Under the pieces are notes generated by a model. That model saw nothing but the letters and a program-made list of their open reading frames with translations. It did no database searches and had not been told where the DNA came from. Below are positions 31,422 through 40,987 of a stretch of 64,000 bases of DNA, one piece after another. Position 1 is the stretch's first letter, and the number at the start of each line of letters is the position of its first letter. Origin of the DNA: Streptomyces sulfonofaciens (GTDB lineage Bacteria > Actinomycetota > Actinomycetes > Streptomycetales > Streptomycetaceae); contig NZ_BNCD01000001.1 of NCBI RefSeq assembly GCF_014656295.1, positions 1-64,000 on the forward strand. Direction: 5' to 3'. The translations under genes and the position numbers were made by a program.

Positions 31422-32951
31422 ATGAACGGTTTCGACTGGGCCGTGCTCATCGGCTACTTCGGCGTGATGGCGGCCATCGGCTACTGGTCGCACAAGCGCG
31501 TCAACGACGTCAGCGACTTCTTCACCGCGGGCGGCAGGATGCCCTGGTGGATGTCCGGCATCTCGCACCACATGTCCGGTTACAGCGCCGTCATGTTCAC
31601 CGGGTACGCGGGCATCGCCTACCAGTACGGCTTCACCTCCTTCGCGACCTGGTCCTTCCCGATCGCCGTCGGCATCGCCATCGGCATCAGGACGTTCGCG
31701 CCCCGGCTCAACAGACTGCGCTCCCGGCTCGGGGTGGCCTCACCTCTGGAGTACCTGAAGAGCCGTTACAACGTGACGACACAGCAGGCGCTGGCCGTCT
31801 CCGGCGTGCTGCTCAAGATCGTCGACGTGGGCGCCAAGTGGGCCGCGATCGCCACCCTGCTCTCGGTGTTCACCGGACTCTCCCTCAACCAGGGCATCCT
31901 CATCACCGGTGTGGTCACGGCCGTGTACTGCACCATCGGCGGCCTGTGGGCCGACGCGCTCACGGAGATGGGGCAGTTCATCATCCAGTTCGTCGCGGGC
32001 ATCGCCATGCTGGTGGCGGTGCTGGGCGAGCTCGGCGGCTTCTCCAGCCTGTGGACCGTGTGGGACAAGCTGCCCGCAGGACACGGGCACCCCACCGCGG
32101 GCCCGTACACCGTGACGTTCTTCCTCGCCCTCACCTTCATCAAGACCTTCGAGTACAACGGCGGCATGTGGAACCAGGCCCAGCGGTACATGGCCACCCG
32201 CACCGCCCGCGAGGCATCCCGGTCCGCGGCGCTGTCGGCCGCGCTGTGGCTGGTGTGGCCGGCGGTCCTGTTCTTCCCGATGTGGGCCTCGCCGCTGCTG
32301 GTCAAGGCGCAGAAGCCGGATGCCTCGGACTCGTACGCCCTGCTCACCGAGCACCTGCTGCCGCACGGTCTGCTGGGTCTCGTCGTCGTCGGGTTCTTCT
32401 CGCACACCATGGCCATGTGCTCGTCCGACGCCAACGCGATCGCGGCCGTCTTCACCCGTGACATCCTGCCCGCCGTCACCGAGCGGGCCAGGACCTGGAG
32501 CCACCGGGCGGGGCTGCTGGCGGCGCGGTGGACGACGGTCGCCTTCCTCGCGCTCTCCATGGCGGTCGCGACGCAGGTGTCCTCGCCGACGTTCGGCAGC
32601 ATCATCTCCGTCGTGATCAAGTGGGTGGCGGGACTCATGGGCCCGATCGCCATCCCCTTCATGCTCGGCCTGCTGCGGCCGTGGCGGCGCTCCGGACCGA
32701 CCGCGGCCCTGGTGTCCTGGGCGCTCGGCCTGTTCGCCTTCTGGCTGACGAACTACGGGATCGACGGGCTCAGTACGCAGGTGCAGACCGCGACGCCGGT
32801 GGCGACGTCGCTGGTGCTGTACACCGTGCTGGGGTGGATCAAGCCGGAGCCGTCGGCCGAGCGGGACGCGATCCTGGAGCGCGTCAACACGGACGGGGAC
32901 GACGAGCAGGCCGGTGGGATCGCCGCACCGGCCGCGGCGGTCAAGGACTGA
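31422..32951 (+). CDS. Sodium:solute symporter family (SSS) transporter
   Basis: This protein has 509 residues from the ATG at 31422 (AGGAGGGGG just upstream). It is a polytopic membrane protein with about 13 segments. The family start is clear: LIGYFGVMAAIGYWSHKRVNDVSDFFTAGGRMPWWMSGIS, followed by SGYSAVMFTGYAGIAYQYG. Later the PMWASPLLVKAQ and SHTMAMCSSDANAIAAVFTRDI segments are typical of SSS. It couples uptake of a small organic solute to sodium, and the substrate is not predictable. Relatives in actinobacteria are annotated as Na+:galactoside or proline-type symporters. The gene is single, and a hairpin follows it. Confidence 0.87.
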   Translation: MNGFDWAVLIGYFGVMAAIGYWSHKRVNDVSDFFTAGGRMPWWMSGISHHMSGYSAVMFTGYAGIAYQYGFTSFATWSFPIAVGIAIGIRTFAPRLNRLRSRLGVASPLEYLKSRYNVTTQQALAVSGVLLKIVDVGAKWAAIATLLSVFTGLSLNQGILITGVVTAVYCTIGGLWADALTEMGQFIIQFVAGIAMLVAVLGELGGFSSLWTVWDKLPAGHGHPTAGPYTVTFFLALTFIKTFEYNGGMWNQAQRYMATRTAREASRSAALSAALWLVWPAVLFFPMWASPLLVKAQKPDASDSYALLTEHLLPHGLLGLVVVGFFSHTMAMCSSDANAIAAVFTRDILPAVTERARTWSHRAGLLAARWTTVAFLALSMAVATQVSSPTFGSIISVVIKWVAGLMGPIAIPFMLGLLRPWRRSGPTAALVSWALGLFAFWLTNYGIDGLSTQVQTATPVATSLVLYTVLGWIKPEPSAERDAILERVNTDGDDEQAGGIAAPAAAVKD

Positions 32952-33008
32952 GTCCGGAACCCTTCGCCCGGCTTCCGCCCGGCTCCCCTGCGGCCCGCTC
33001 CCTCTCCT

Positions 33009-33043
33009 GCCGCCCGCCCACCCATCCGGGGTGGGCGGGCGGC
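33009..33043. terminator. Strong hairpin after the symporter gene
   Basis: GCCGCCCGCCCACCC pairs with its complement ending at 33043 across five bases. It serves the forward symporter gene and possibly the convergent gene at 33193. Confidence 0.7.
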
Positions 33044-33192
33044 TGCGTTCCCGCCCCCGGTCCCCCCGGCTTGCGGGCTTGCGACCACCGCGCGTGGTGG
33101 CACGCCTACCGTCCTGAGCCCGGCACGGCGTACACGGCGGGTGTCGCCGCGGTCACCCGCGCGGGCTCCGGCCGTGCCGGCCCAGGTGGCCG

Positions 33193-34308
33193 TCAGCCGC
33201 GGGGATAGCGGACGAGCCAGACCGGCGAGGCCGTCGCCGGTCCGTGCAGGGCGGGCCCCTGCGTCATCTCCATGGCGAAGTCGTCGGCGAGTTGGAGGAC
33301 GGTGGCACGCCCCTCCAACTCGGCCACCCAGGCCGGCGGCAGCGCCGTCTCCCCGTGCAGCGCCCCCAGCAGCGCACCGGCCAGCGCCCCGCACACCGCG
33401 GAGCCCGCGCCGTGGTTGACCGCGAGGCACAACCCGTGCCGGATGTCCTCACCGACGAGGGCGCAGTACACGGCCGCCGCGAGCAGGCACTCCGCGGTGC
33501 CCTCAGCGGCCAGCTCCTCCACCCGGCCCGGCGTCGGCATGCCCTGCCGCACCGCGCCGAGGGCCCGTTGCAGCGCGCTCGTCACGTCCTCGTGGCCGGG
33601 GCGCGCGGACAGCAGCGCCAGCGCGCGCTGCACGGCCGCATCCAGGCTCTCGCCACGGGCCAGCGCATGCACGATCACCGCCTGCGCCCCGGCCGTCAGA
33701 TACGCGACCGGGTGGCCGTGCGTCTGCACCGCGCACTCGACCGCGAGCTGCGCCACCAACTGCGGCTCCCAGCCCACCAGCAGGCCGAAGGCCGCCCCGC
33801 GCACGGCGGCCTCCGCGCCCTGCTCCTCGGGGTTGCGCGGTGCGTCCAGCGTGCCCATCGGCGCCTGGCCGAGTCCGAGCAGGCAGGCGCGCACCGGGTC
33901 ACGGCGCGCGTACAGCCACTCCTCCCGGGCCAGCCAGCCGTCGTCCTTGCGCCGCTCGTCCGGGCCCCAGTCGTGCTGGGTGGTGAGCCAGCGGCGGTAG
34001 GCGCGGTGCAGGTCGGTAGGCGGGTGCCAGGCGCCGGTGTCCCGGCGCACCTGGGCGCGGATCAGGCCGTCCACCGTGAACAGGGCGAGCTGGGTGCCTG
34101 CGGTGACGGCGCCGCGCCTGCCGAAGGCGGGGGCCAGATCGGTGAGGCCCTCCGCGCCGTGCGCCGCACGGATCTCCTCCAGGCTCAGGGGGGCCACGGG
34201 CGCGCCGAGTGCGTCACCTACGGCGAGGCCGAGCAGCGCTCCGCGGACCCGGCTGCGGAAGTCCTGCTGCTCCGCGCGGCCCCAGACGGCGGTGGCCCCT
34301 GAGCTCAC
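33193..34308 (-). CDS. ADP-ribosylglycohydrolase-fold protein lacking metal-binding residues
   Basis: This protein has 371 residues from the GTG at 34308 (GGAGGAG upstream). The fold is indicated by RGALLGLAVGDALGAPV at the start, HGHPVAYLTAGAQAVIVHAL in the middle and NHGAGSAVCGALAGALLGALHG near the end. In active DraG-type enzymes the first metal site is TDDT and the last is GGDSD(S/T). Here these read TAGT (residues 69-72) and HGAGSAV (about 299-305), so the paired Asp residues that hold two magnesium ions are gone. It is probably not a canonical hydrolase. It may bind ADP-ribose or use another mechanism. It converges on the symporter. Confidence 0.78.
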   Translation of the reverse strand: MSSGATAVWGRAEQQDFRSRVRGALLGLAVGDALGAPVAPLSLEEIRAAHGAEGLTDLAPAFGRRGAVTAGTQLALFTVDGLIRAQVRRDTGAWHPPTDLHRAYRRWLTTQHDWGPDERRKDDGWLAREEWLYARRDPVRACLLGLGQAPMGTLDAPRNPEEQGAEAAVRGAAFGLLVGWEPQLVAQLAVECAVQTHGHPVAYLTAGAQAVIVHALARGESLDAAVQRALALLSARPGHEDVTSALQRALGAVRQGMPTPGRVEELAAEGTAECLLAAAVYCALVGEDIRHGLCLAVNHGAGSAVCGALAGALLGALHGETALPPAWVAELEGRATVLQLADDFAMEMTQGPALHGPATASPVWLVRYPRG

Positions 34309-35239
34309 CGGGTCTCCTCCCTGCCCTCGGCGACGGAGCCCGCGCCGGGGGCCGCCTGCGCAGCACTGTAATGGACCCCGCACGCCGAGTTGAGGTGTTG
34401 CCGACTGTGCCGAGTCTCACGGCCCGCCGGCGTTTCGCGCGCGTTCCCGTGCGCCCCGCGGTCGACCCGTGAGGGCGTCGCCGGGCCCGTACGGCCGGGC
34501 CTCGCCCCGGTCACGGCGGCGGGCCGCGCGACGCGTGCGGCGCGGACGCGGGACGGGTCGGCGCATGCGGCGCGGACACGGGACCGGCCGACGCGTGCGG
34601 CGTCCCCGCGGCCCGGACCCGCGTGCGGCGGGAGCGGCGGGAGCGGCCCGAGGGGCTGCCGGAAGGGGCCGGACTCGTCCTGGGGGCCGACTAATACGGA
34701 ACGTCTGCGTCCGCTCATCGGCTCGGCCATGGCGGGCTGTCTGGGCTTCATGGCCTCCCTTGCCTTCCGGGCGGGACCGGTCGGGCCCAGTCTGCCCTGC
34801 ACCGGGGCGCCCCGTCAGGGACCGCGGGAAACCACCCCGGCGCCCCGGCGGGCGCGCGCGGCAGGGGGCGCTCCCCGGCAGAGTGCGGCTCCCCGGCAGG
34901 GCGCGGGGAGCCGCGCGACCGGACCCGCGGCCCGCAGCCGGACCACGACCGCGAGAGGCACGGCGCCCGGCGGCCCACGGGGCACGGCATCCGGCGGACC
35001 GCCGCAGGACGGGAAACGTCGTCGGGTCCCGGGCGGGCCCGGCCCACGCACAGGCCGTACCGCAGACAGGCCCGCCCGCGCACAGGCCGTACCGCGCACA
35101 GGCCGTACCGCGCGCACGCCCCGCCCGCTCCCGCCGCGGCACGTCAACCCGTCAGCCCGTCAGCCGACCCGACCGTCAGCCGATCAGCCCGTCAGCGCGT
35201 CAGCCCGTCAGCCCGTCAGCGCGTCAGCCCGTCGGCGCG
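34309..35239. other. Intergenic gap with repeats next to fbiC
   Basis: About 930 bases. CGCACAGGCCGTACCGC-like phrases recur three times at 35050-35110, and a roughly nine-base GTCAGCCCG array runs through 35140-35235, right up to the fbiC stop. Open frames on both strands have no ribosome site or homology. Confidence 0.5.
35146..35236. repeat. Short tandem array of GTCAGCCCG/GTCAGCGCG
   Basis: About ten imperfect copies of a nine-base unit lie immediately downstream of fbiC. Confidence 0.7.
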
Positions 35240-37864
35240 TCAGTCCGTCAGGACCGGCAGGAGCTGCGGAAGGTGGCCGTCCGAGGCCGCGGCGGCCTGT
35301 CGGCGCTCCTCGGGTACGGAGCCGTACAGCGTGGTGCGCGGGCGGGCCGGACGCCCCGCCGCCTCCGCGATCGCGACGAGGTCCCGCACCGAGCGGTACG
35401 AGCCGTAGCGCGAGCCGGCCATCCGGGAGATGGTCTCCTCCATCAGGGTGCCGCCCAGGTCGTTGGCGCCCGAGCGCAGCATCTCGGCGGCGCCCTCCGT
35501 GCCGAGCTTGACCCAGCTCGTCTGGATGTTGGGGATGCCCGGGTGCAGCAGCAGCCGTGCCATCGCGGTGACCGCGCGGTTGTCCCGGAGGCTGGGCCCC
35601 GGGCGGGCGATACCTGCGAGGTAGACGGGGGCGTTGGTGTGGATGAAGGGCAGCGTGACGAACTCGGTGAAGCCCTGGACGCCCTTCTCGTGGGCGGTGC
35701 GCTGGATGCCGGCCAGGGTGCGCAGATGCCCGAGCCAGTGGCGCGGCTGGTCCACGTGGCCGTACATCATCGTGGACGAGGTGCGCAGGCCCAGCTCGTG
35801 CGCGGTGGTGATCACCTCGGTCCAGGTGGCCGCGGGCAGCTTGCCCTTGGTGAGCACCCAGCGCACCTCGTCGTCCAGGATCTCCGCCGCCGTGCCGGGC
35901 AGCGAGTCGACGCCGGCCTCGCGGGCGGCGGTGAGCCAGTCGCGCACCGACATGCCGGTGCGGGCCGCGCCGTTGACGACCTCCATCGGCGAGAAGGCGT
36001 GCACGTGCATGCCCGGCACCCGCTCCTTGACCGCGCGGGCCAGGTCGAAGTAGGCGGTGCCGGGCAGATCCGGGTGGATGCCGCCCTGCATGCAGACCTC
36101 CACCGCGCCCACGTCCCAGGCCTGCGCGGCGCGGTCGGCGACCTGTTCGAGGGAGAGCGTGTACGCGTCGGCGTCGGTGCGGCGCTGGGCGAACGCGCAG
36201 AAGCGGCAGCCGGTGTAGCAGACGTTGGTGAAGTTGATGTTCCGGGTGACGATGTAGGTGACGTCGTCGCCGACGACCGAGCGGCGCAGGTCGTCGGCGA
36301 CCGTGCAGAGCGCGTCGAGCGCGGGCCCGTCCGCGTGCAGCAGGACGAGGGCCTGCTCGTCGGTGAGGAGGGTCGGGTCGTCGGCGGCCTGGCGGAGCGC
36401 GGCGCGGGCGTCGCCGTCGATGCGCTCCGGGACGAGGCCGGGGGCGGCCTGCTCGGCCAGGGCCGCCCAGTCGCCGTAGACCGCGTCGAAGTCGTCGCGC
36501 CGGTCGGCGGTGCGGCCCTCGGTGTCGATGGTGCGGTGCAGGTCGGTGCGGCCGGTGGCGGTGAAGCCGGTGTCGGGCTCCTGCCAGGGCAGTCCTGCGG
36601 GGCGGGCCGACTCGTCGGCCAGGCCGGTGGCCGGGTCGGCGAGCGCGGTGACGTGCGGCAGCAGGCGCGGGTCGAGCCAGGGTTCGCCGCGGGCGATGAA
36701 CTCGGGGTAGACGGTGAGGCGCTCGCGCAGCGTGAAGCCCGACTCCGCGGTGCGCGCGGCGAGTTCGTCGATCTGCGGCCAGGGGCGCTCGGGGTTGACG
36801 TGGTCGGGGGTGAGCGGCGACACGCCGCCCCAGTCGTCGATGCCCGCGTCGATCAGCAGCGCGTACTCTCCGTCCACCAGGTTCGGCGGGGCCTGGACAC
36901 GGGCGTCGGGCCCGAGGATGAGCCGGGCCACCGCGACGCACGCGGCCAGCTCCGCCAGCTCGGCGTCGGGCATGCCGCGCATCGCGGTGTCCGGCTTGGC
37001 GCGGAAGTTCTGGACGATGACTTCCTGGACGCCGTGGTACGCGCGCTGGACGCGGCGGATCTCGAAGAGCGCGTCGGCGCGCTCCTCGACGCTCTCGCCG
37101 ATGCCGATGAGGACGCCGGTGGTGAACGGCACGTTGGAGCGGCCCGCGTCGTGCAGCACCCGCAGCCGCACCGCCGGTTCCTTGTCCGGCGAGCCGTGGT
37201 GCGGGCCGCCGGGCTCGGACCACAGGCGGGTCGCGGTGGTCTCCAGCATCATGCCCATGGAGGGGGCGACGGGCTTCAGGCGCTGGAAGTCGGTCCAGGT
37301 CAGCACGCCCGGGTTGAGGTGCGGCAGCAGGCCCGTCTCCTCCAGGACGCGGACGGCCATGGCGCGCACATAGGCGAGGGTGTCGTCGTAGCCGTGCGCG
37401 TCGAGCCACTCGCGGGCCTCGGGCCAGCGGTCCTCCGGCTTGTCGCCGAGGGTGAAGAGGGCTTCCTTGCAGCCCATCTCCGCACCGCGGCGGGCGATGT
37501 CGAGGACCTCGTCCGGCGAGAGGTACATGCCGTGCCCCGCGGCGCGCAGCCTGCCCGGCACGGTGACGAAGGTGCAGTAGTGGCAGCGGTCCCGGCACAG
37601 CCGGGTGAGCGGGATGAAGACCTTCTTGGAGTACGTGAGCGTGCCGGGCCGGCCGGCCGCTTCGAGACCCGCGTCCCGCACCCGCGCCGCCGCCGCGCAC
37701 AGCTCCCGCAGGTCCTCTCCGCGCGCCCGCAGCAGCACGGCCGCCTCGTCGACGTCCAGCGCCACTCCGTCCCGAGCCCGCCTGAGCGCACGACGCATCG
37801 CGTTCGCGGTGGGGGCGTCGCTCGCGGTGGGGGCGGCGGAGGGCGCAAGGCGGTCATCAGTCAT
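35240..37864 (-). CDS. fbiC: FbiC: 7,8-didemethyl-8-hydroxy-5-deazariboflavin (FO) synthase
   Basis: This 874-residue bifunctional radical-SAM enzyme fuses CofG and CofH and makes FO, the chromophore of coenzyme F420, from 5-amino-ribitylaminouracil and tyrosine. The first iron-sulphur site is CRDRCHYC (about residue 94), and the second is CYTGCRFC in the second half, giving two CxxxCxxC motifs. The start ATG at 37864 begins [10 protein letters not shown]420 serves many actinobacterial reductases, including tetracycline and other antibiotic pathways. It is the first gene of its transcription unit, divergent from the PHP-domain gene, and syntenic with S. coelicolor fbiC near afsR. Confidence 0.95.
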   Translation of the reverse strand: MTDDRLAPSAAPTASDAPTANAMRRALRRARDGVALDVDEAAVLLRARGEDLRELCAAAARVRDAGLEAAGRPGTLTYSKKVFIPLTRLCRDRCHYCTFVTVPGRLRAAGHGMYLSPDEVLDIARRGAEMGCKEALFTLGDKPEDRWPEAREWLDAHGYDDTLAYVRAMAVRVLEETGLLPHLNPGVLTWTDFQRLKPVAPSMGMMLETTATRLWSEPGGPHHGSPDKEPAVRLRVLHDAGRSNVPFTTGVLIGIGESVEERADALFEIRRVQRAYHGVQEVIVQNFRAKPDTAMRGMPDAELAELAACVAVARLILGPDARVQAPPNLVDGEYALLIDAGIDDWGGVSPLTPDHVNPERPWPQIDELAARTAESGFTLRERLTVYPEFIARGEPWLDPRLLPHVTALADPATGLADESARPAGLPWQEPDTGFTATGRTDLHRTIDTEGRTADRRDDFDAVYGDWAALAEQAAPGLVPERIDGDARAALRQAADDPTLLTDEQALVLLHADGPALDALCTVADDLRRSVVGDDVTYIVTRNINFTNVCYTGCRFCAFAQRRTDADAYTLSLEQVADRAAQAWDVGAVEVCMQGGIHPDLPGTAYFDLARAVKERVPGMHVHAFSPMEVVNGAARTGMSVRDWLTAAREAGVDSLPGTAAEILDDEVRWVLTKGKLPAATWTEVITTAHELGLRTSSTMMYGHVDQPRHWLGHLRTLAGIQRTAHEKGVQGFTEFVTLPFIHTNAPVYLAGIARPGPSLRDNRAVTAMARLLLHPGIPNIQTSWVKLGTEGAAEMLRSGANDLGGTLMEETISRMAGSRYGSYRSVRDLVAIAEAAGRPARPRTTLYGSVPEERRQAAAASDGHLPQLLPVLTD

Positions 37865-38336
37865 AAAGCGAGCATACGATTCGACCCCGGACCCGTTGCC
37901 GGGACGGGGCGGCCCGCCCGGCCCCGGCGCCGGCCGGCGGCACCGCACCGCAGGGGCCCGGCCCACGGCCCGGCACGGCACGGGGCCGCAGAGGCCCGGC
38001 CCTGCACGGCACCGCAAGGGGCCCGGCCCCGCGACCCGGAACGGATCCGCACATGCCCGGTGCGCCACGTGCCCGGTGCGGTGCGCGCCCCGTGCGGTGC
38101 GTGCCCCGTGCGGTGCCCCGGTGCGGCCGTCCACCGCGGGCGGGCCGGGACCGCTCGCCCGTTCCCCGCGTCCCCGCGTCCCCGCGTCCCCGCGTCCCCG
38201 CGTCCCCGCGTCCCCGCGTCCCCGACGAGGCGCCGTGCACGCGCCGGCCGCCTTCCCTTCGCCCGGAGTTCACGGCTCAATACCAGGGTTGGCGGGCATC
38301 CACCCAAGTCGTACCCGACCCGTGAGAGGGACGTAT
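37865..38336. other. Divergent promoter region of fbiC and the PHP-domain gene
   Basis: About 470 bases, with CCCGGTGCGGTGCG-type repeats at 38040-38115 and an eight-base tandem array at 38164-38219. No gene is evident. Confidence 0.5.
38164..38219. repeat. Eight-base tandem repeat, seven perfect copies
   Basis: CCCCGCGT is repeated seven times without change in the intergenic region. Such arrays change copy number easily by slippage. Confidence 0.85.
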
Positions 38337-39929
38337 ATGTGTGAGGACCATGCCAGAACCGGCACCACCGGGGCGGCCGGAGCCGCCGGAGCCGCGCAGG
38401 ACGCCGCCGGCCCCGGCGGGGACCGGGCACTGGGCAGACGTGCACTGTTCGTGACGTCCGCCGCCGCCGCGCTTACCTTGGGCAGTGTGAGCTTCGCGAC
38501 CGGCGCCGACGGGCGCGTACCGGCCTCGGGCCGGCAGACCAAGACCGTCAGCGGCACCCTGCCGCCCGGCTCCCCCGACTTCGTCTACCTGCCCGTGGAG
38601 GTCCCGGCCGGCGTACGGGAGCTGCACGTTGCCTACACCTACGAGAAGCCCGCCGTGCCGGCCGGCACCCAGGGCAACGCCCTGGACATCGGCCTCTTCG
38701 ACGAGCGCGGCACGGCGCTCGGCGGTGCCGGCTTCCGCGGCTGGTCGGGCGGCGCCCGCACCGAGTTCTTCGTCCGCGAGGACGACGCCACCCCGGGCTA
38801 TCTGCCGGGCCCGGTGCGCCCCGGCACCTGGCACGTCGCGCTCGGCCCCTACACCGTCGCGCCCGACGGCCTGCCCTACGAGGTCACCGTCACGCTCACC
38901 TACGGCGCCTCCGACCCGACGCCCGAGCCGGTGTACCCGCCCGAGCGCGCCAAGGGCCGCGGACGGGCCTGGTACCGGGGCGACTGCCACCTGCACTCGT
39001 GGCACTCCGACGGCCGCCGCACCCCGGCCGAGATCGCCGCGCTGGCCCGCGAGGCCGGCCTCGACTTCATCAACACCTCCGACCACAACACCAACGCCTC
39101 GCACCCGCACTGGGCCGACCAGGCCGGGGACGACCTGCTGATCCTGATCGGCGAGGAGGTCACCACCCGCAACGGCCACGTGGTCGCGCTCAGCACCGAC
39201 CCCGGCACCTTCATCGACTGGCGCTACCGCGCCCGCGACAACCGGTTCGGCGCCTTCGCCCGCGAGATCCACCGCAGCGGCGGCCTGGTGGTGCCCGCGC
39301 ACCCGCACTCCACCTGCGTCGGCTGCGGCTGGAAGTTCGGCTTCAACGACGCCGACGCCGTCGAGGTGTGGAACGGCCCCTACACCGCGGACGACGAGAT
39401 CCAGCTCGCCGACTGGGACAACACGCTGGTCGCCGGGGTGCGGGCCGGGCGCAGGGACTGGCTGCCCGCGATGGGCAACAGCGACGCGCACCGGGACCCC
39501 GACGTGGTGGGCATGCCGCAGACCGTGGTCCTCGCCGACGACCTCACCCGGCAGGCGATCCTCGACGGCATCCGCGCCGGGCGCAGCTACGTCGCGGAGT
39601 CGTCTGCGGTCGAGGTGGCGTTCACGGCGTCCGGCAGCCGCGGCGAGCACGCCGGCATCGGCGAGCGCCTGTCCGTCGGCCCTGACACCCCGGTCACCGT
39701 CCGTCTGGAGGTCAAGGGCGCGCCCGGCCGCACCACGCACATCGTCACCGACCAGGGCACCCTCTTCACCGGCCCGGCGCTGGACGACTCCGGTGCCGGC
39801 ACGGTCGAGTGGCACACCACCGCCTCGTACGCGGCCTACGTCCGTGCCGAGGTGCGGCACCCGGCGACGGCGCCCGGCCTGCCCGGCGCGCTGACGGCGG
39901 TCACCAACCCGATCTTCCTGGGGAAATGA
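38337..39929 (+). CDS. Tat-exported CehA/McbA-type PHP-domain metallohydrolase
   Basis: This protein has 530 residues from the ATG at 38337 (GAGAGGG upstream). An N-terminal twin-arginine signal (GRRALFVTSAAAALTLG, about residues 35-51) is followed by a beta-sandwich domain up to about 205. A PHP metal-dependent phosphoesterase domain then shows RGDCHLHSWHSDG, TSDHNT, VPAHPH and MGNSDAHRD, which supply the metal-binding His and Asp residues. A C-terminal beta domain follows. CehA/McbA relatives hydrolyse carbamates, but most members act on unknown phosphate or carbamate esters at the cell surface. It is a single gene divergent from fbiC. Confidence 0.85.
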   Translation: MCEDHARTGTTGAAGAAGAAQDAAGPGGDRALGRRALFVTSAAAALTLGSVSFATGADGRVPASGRQTKTVSGTLPPGSPDFVYLPVEVPAGVRELHVAYTYEKPAVPAGTQGNALDIGLFDERGTALGGAGFRGWSGGARTEFFVREDDATPGYLPGPVRPGTWHVALGPYTVAPDGLPYEVTVTLTYGASDPTPEPVYPPERAKGRGRAWYRGDCHLHSWHSDGRRTPAEIAALAREAGLDFINTSDHNTNASHPHWADQAGDDLLILIGEEVTTRNGHVVALSTDPGTFIDWRYRARDNRFGAFAREIHRSGGLVVPAHPHSTCVGCGWKFGFNDADAVEVWNGPYTADDEIQLADWDNTLVAGVRAGRRDWLPAMGNSDAHRDPDVVGMPQTVVLADDLTRQAILDGIRAGRSYVAESSAVEVAFTASGSRGEHAGIGERLSVGPDTPVTVRLEVKGAPGRTTHIVTDQGTLFTGPALDDSGAGTVEWHTTASYAAYVRAEVRHPATAPGLPGALTAVTNPIFLGK

Positions 39930-40987
39930 GCCCGCCGTAACCGGGGAGGTGAACCCGCCTTCCCGGGAAGTGCGCCCGCGCACCCCTCTGCGGGAAGGGG
40001 CGCCCAAGGCCCCGGAGTGGTGAGTTCCGGCTCGCGCACGCGGCGGAACGCGTTAGGGTGATCGGCCCGTTGGCGCCCGCAGTACCGGAAGGCCGTGATC
40101 GAACGTGACCGACAGCCCGCGGTCAGCGGCGCCCGGCAGGCTTCCGCCGCCGGTTGCGCACGCCGCGCACGCCGGGCGCAGCCCTGTCCGGTACCGCCCC
40201 GCCGTCCTGCCCGCCGCGGCGGCGGGGCGAAGGGGCGCCGGGCGGGCCTGGCGGGCCCGGCCCCACGGGGGCGGCGGGACGTCGCTGGGACGTGCCGCGG
40301 TGGTCGGCGGCGGGACGCCGCCGGCACCCGGCGCGGTGCCGGGCCGCGGGACGACACCCGTACGCGCCGTGGTGACGGGCGCGGCCGTGGCGGGCGCGAC
40401 GGTCGGGGCGCGGCCCGGGTCGGCGGCCCTCGTCCACGCTGCGGAACTCGTCCTCTGTTTACTTCCGGCCAATGCCGAACCCGGGGTATGTTTCAGTACA
40501 GGGCGCAGATACCTCCTGAAACGGGTCAGTCTCCACTACACCCCTATATTCGACCACGCCCGGCACAAGGCGGGCGACGCCCCGTCAGGGTGCCGCCCGG
40601 CGGCGGAGTCCGGGCCCGGCGCGCGGCGGGAGCGGCCGGCGCGGCGCCGCCGTCGGCGGAGCCCCGCGCGGCACGGCGGTCCCGGTCCGGGAAGCGGACG
40701 CCGCGGACCCACCCGGACGGACCGGCGCGGGCGGCCGCGCCACCGGGCGCGCACGGTGCACCCCCCGTCCAGGCGGCCCGTGCGGGCACACGGCGGCGCC
40801 GGACGCTGAGCGGAATCCGAAATGCGCCCCCCGAGGCGCCGTTCAGGGCGCCCTCACGCGTCGTACACCCGTGGCGAGAACACACACCCACGTGCGAGGA
40901 CCCTGTGAGAGGTCATCCGCAGAGCTGACGCATCCGCCATGAACAAGGCAAACTGACGGAGGCGATCCAACTGTGCAGGGGGCAGCG
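39930..40987. other. Long leader/intergenic region before afsR
   Basis: About 1050 bases. A frame from a GTG at 40105 stays open for 234 codons but has no ribosome site or recognisable domain, and its Arg/Pro/Gly-rich product looks like chance. The stretch 40440-40560 is distinctly A+T-richer, with an inverted repeat GTTTCAG (40490) / CTGAAAC (40516). It is a likely promoter/operator region for afsR. The bases at 40840-40985 include the start region of afsR. Confidence 0.5.
40490..40522. promoter_or_regulatory. Inverted repeat in A+T-rich region upstream of afsR
   Basis: GTTTCAG and CTGAAAC are separated by 19 bases, in the only A+T-rich segment before afsR. It is possibly an operator or a transcription-start hairpin. 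Confidence 0.35.

Noticed and set aside
40105..40809. 234-codon frame upstream of afsR
   Set aside because: No ribosome site, Arg/Pro-rich product, and it crosses an A+T-rich promoter-like segment; treated as non-coding.
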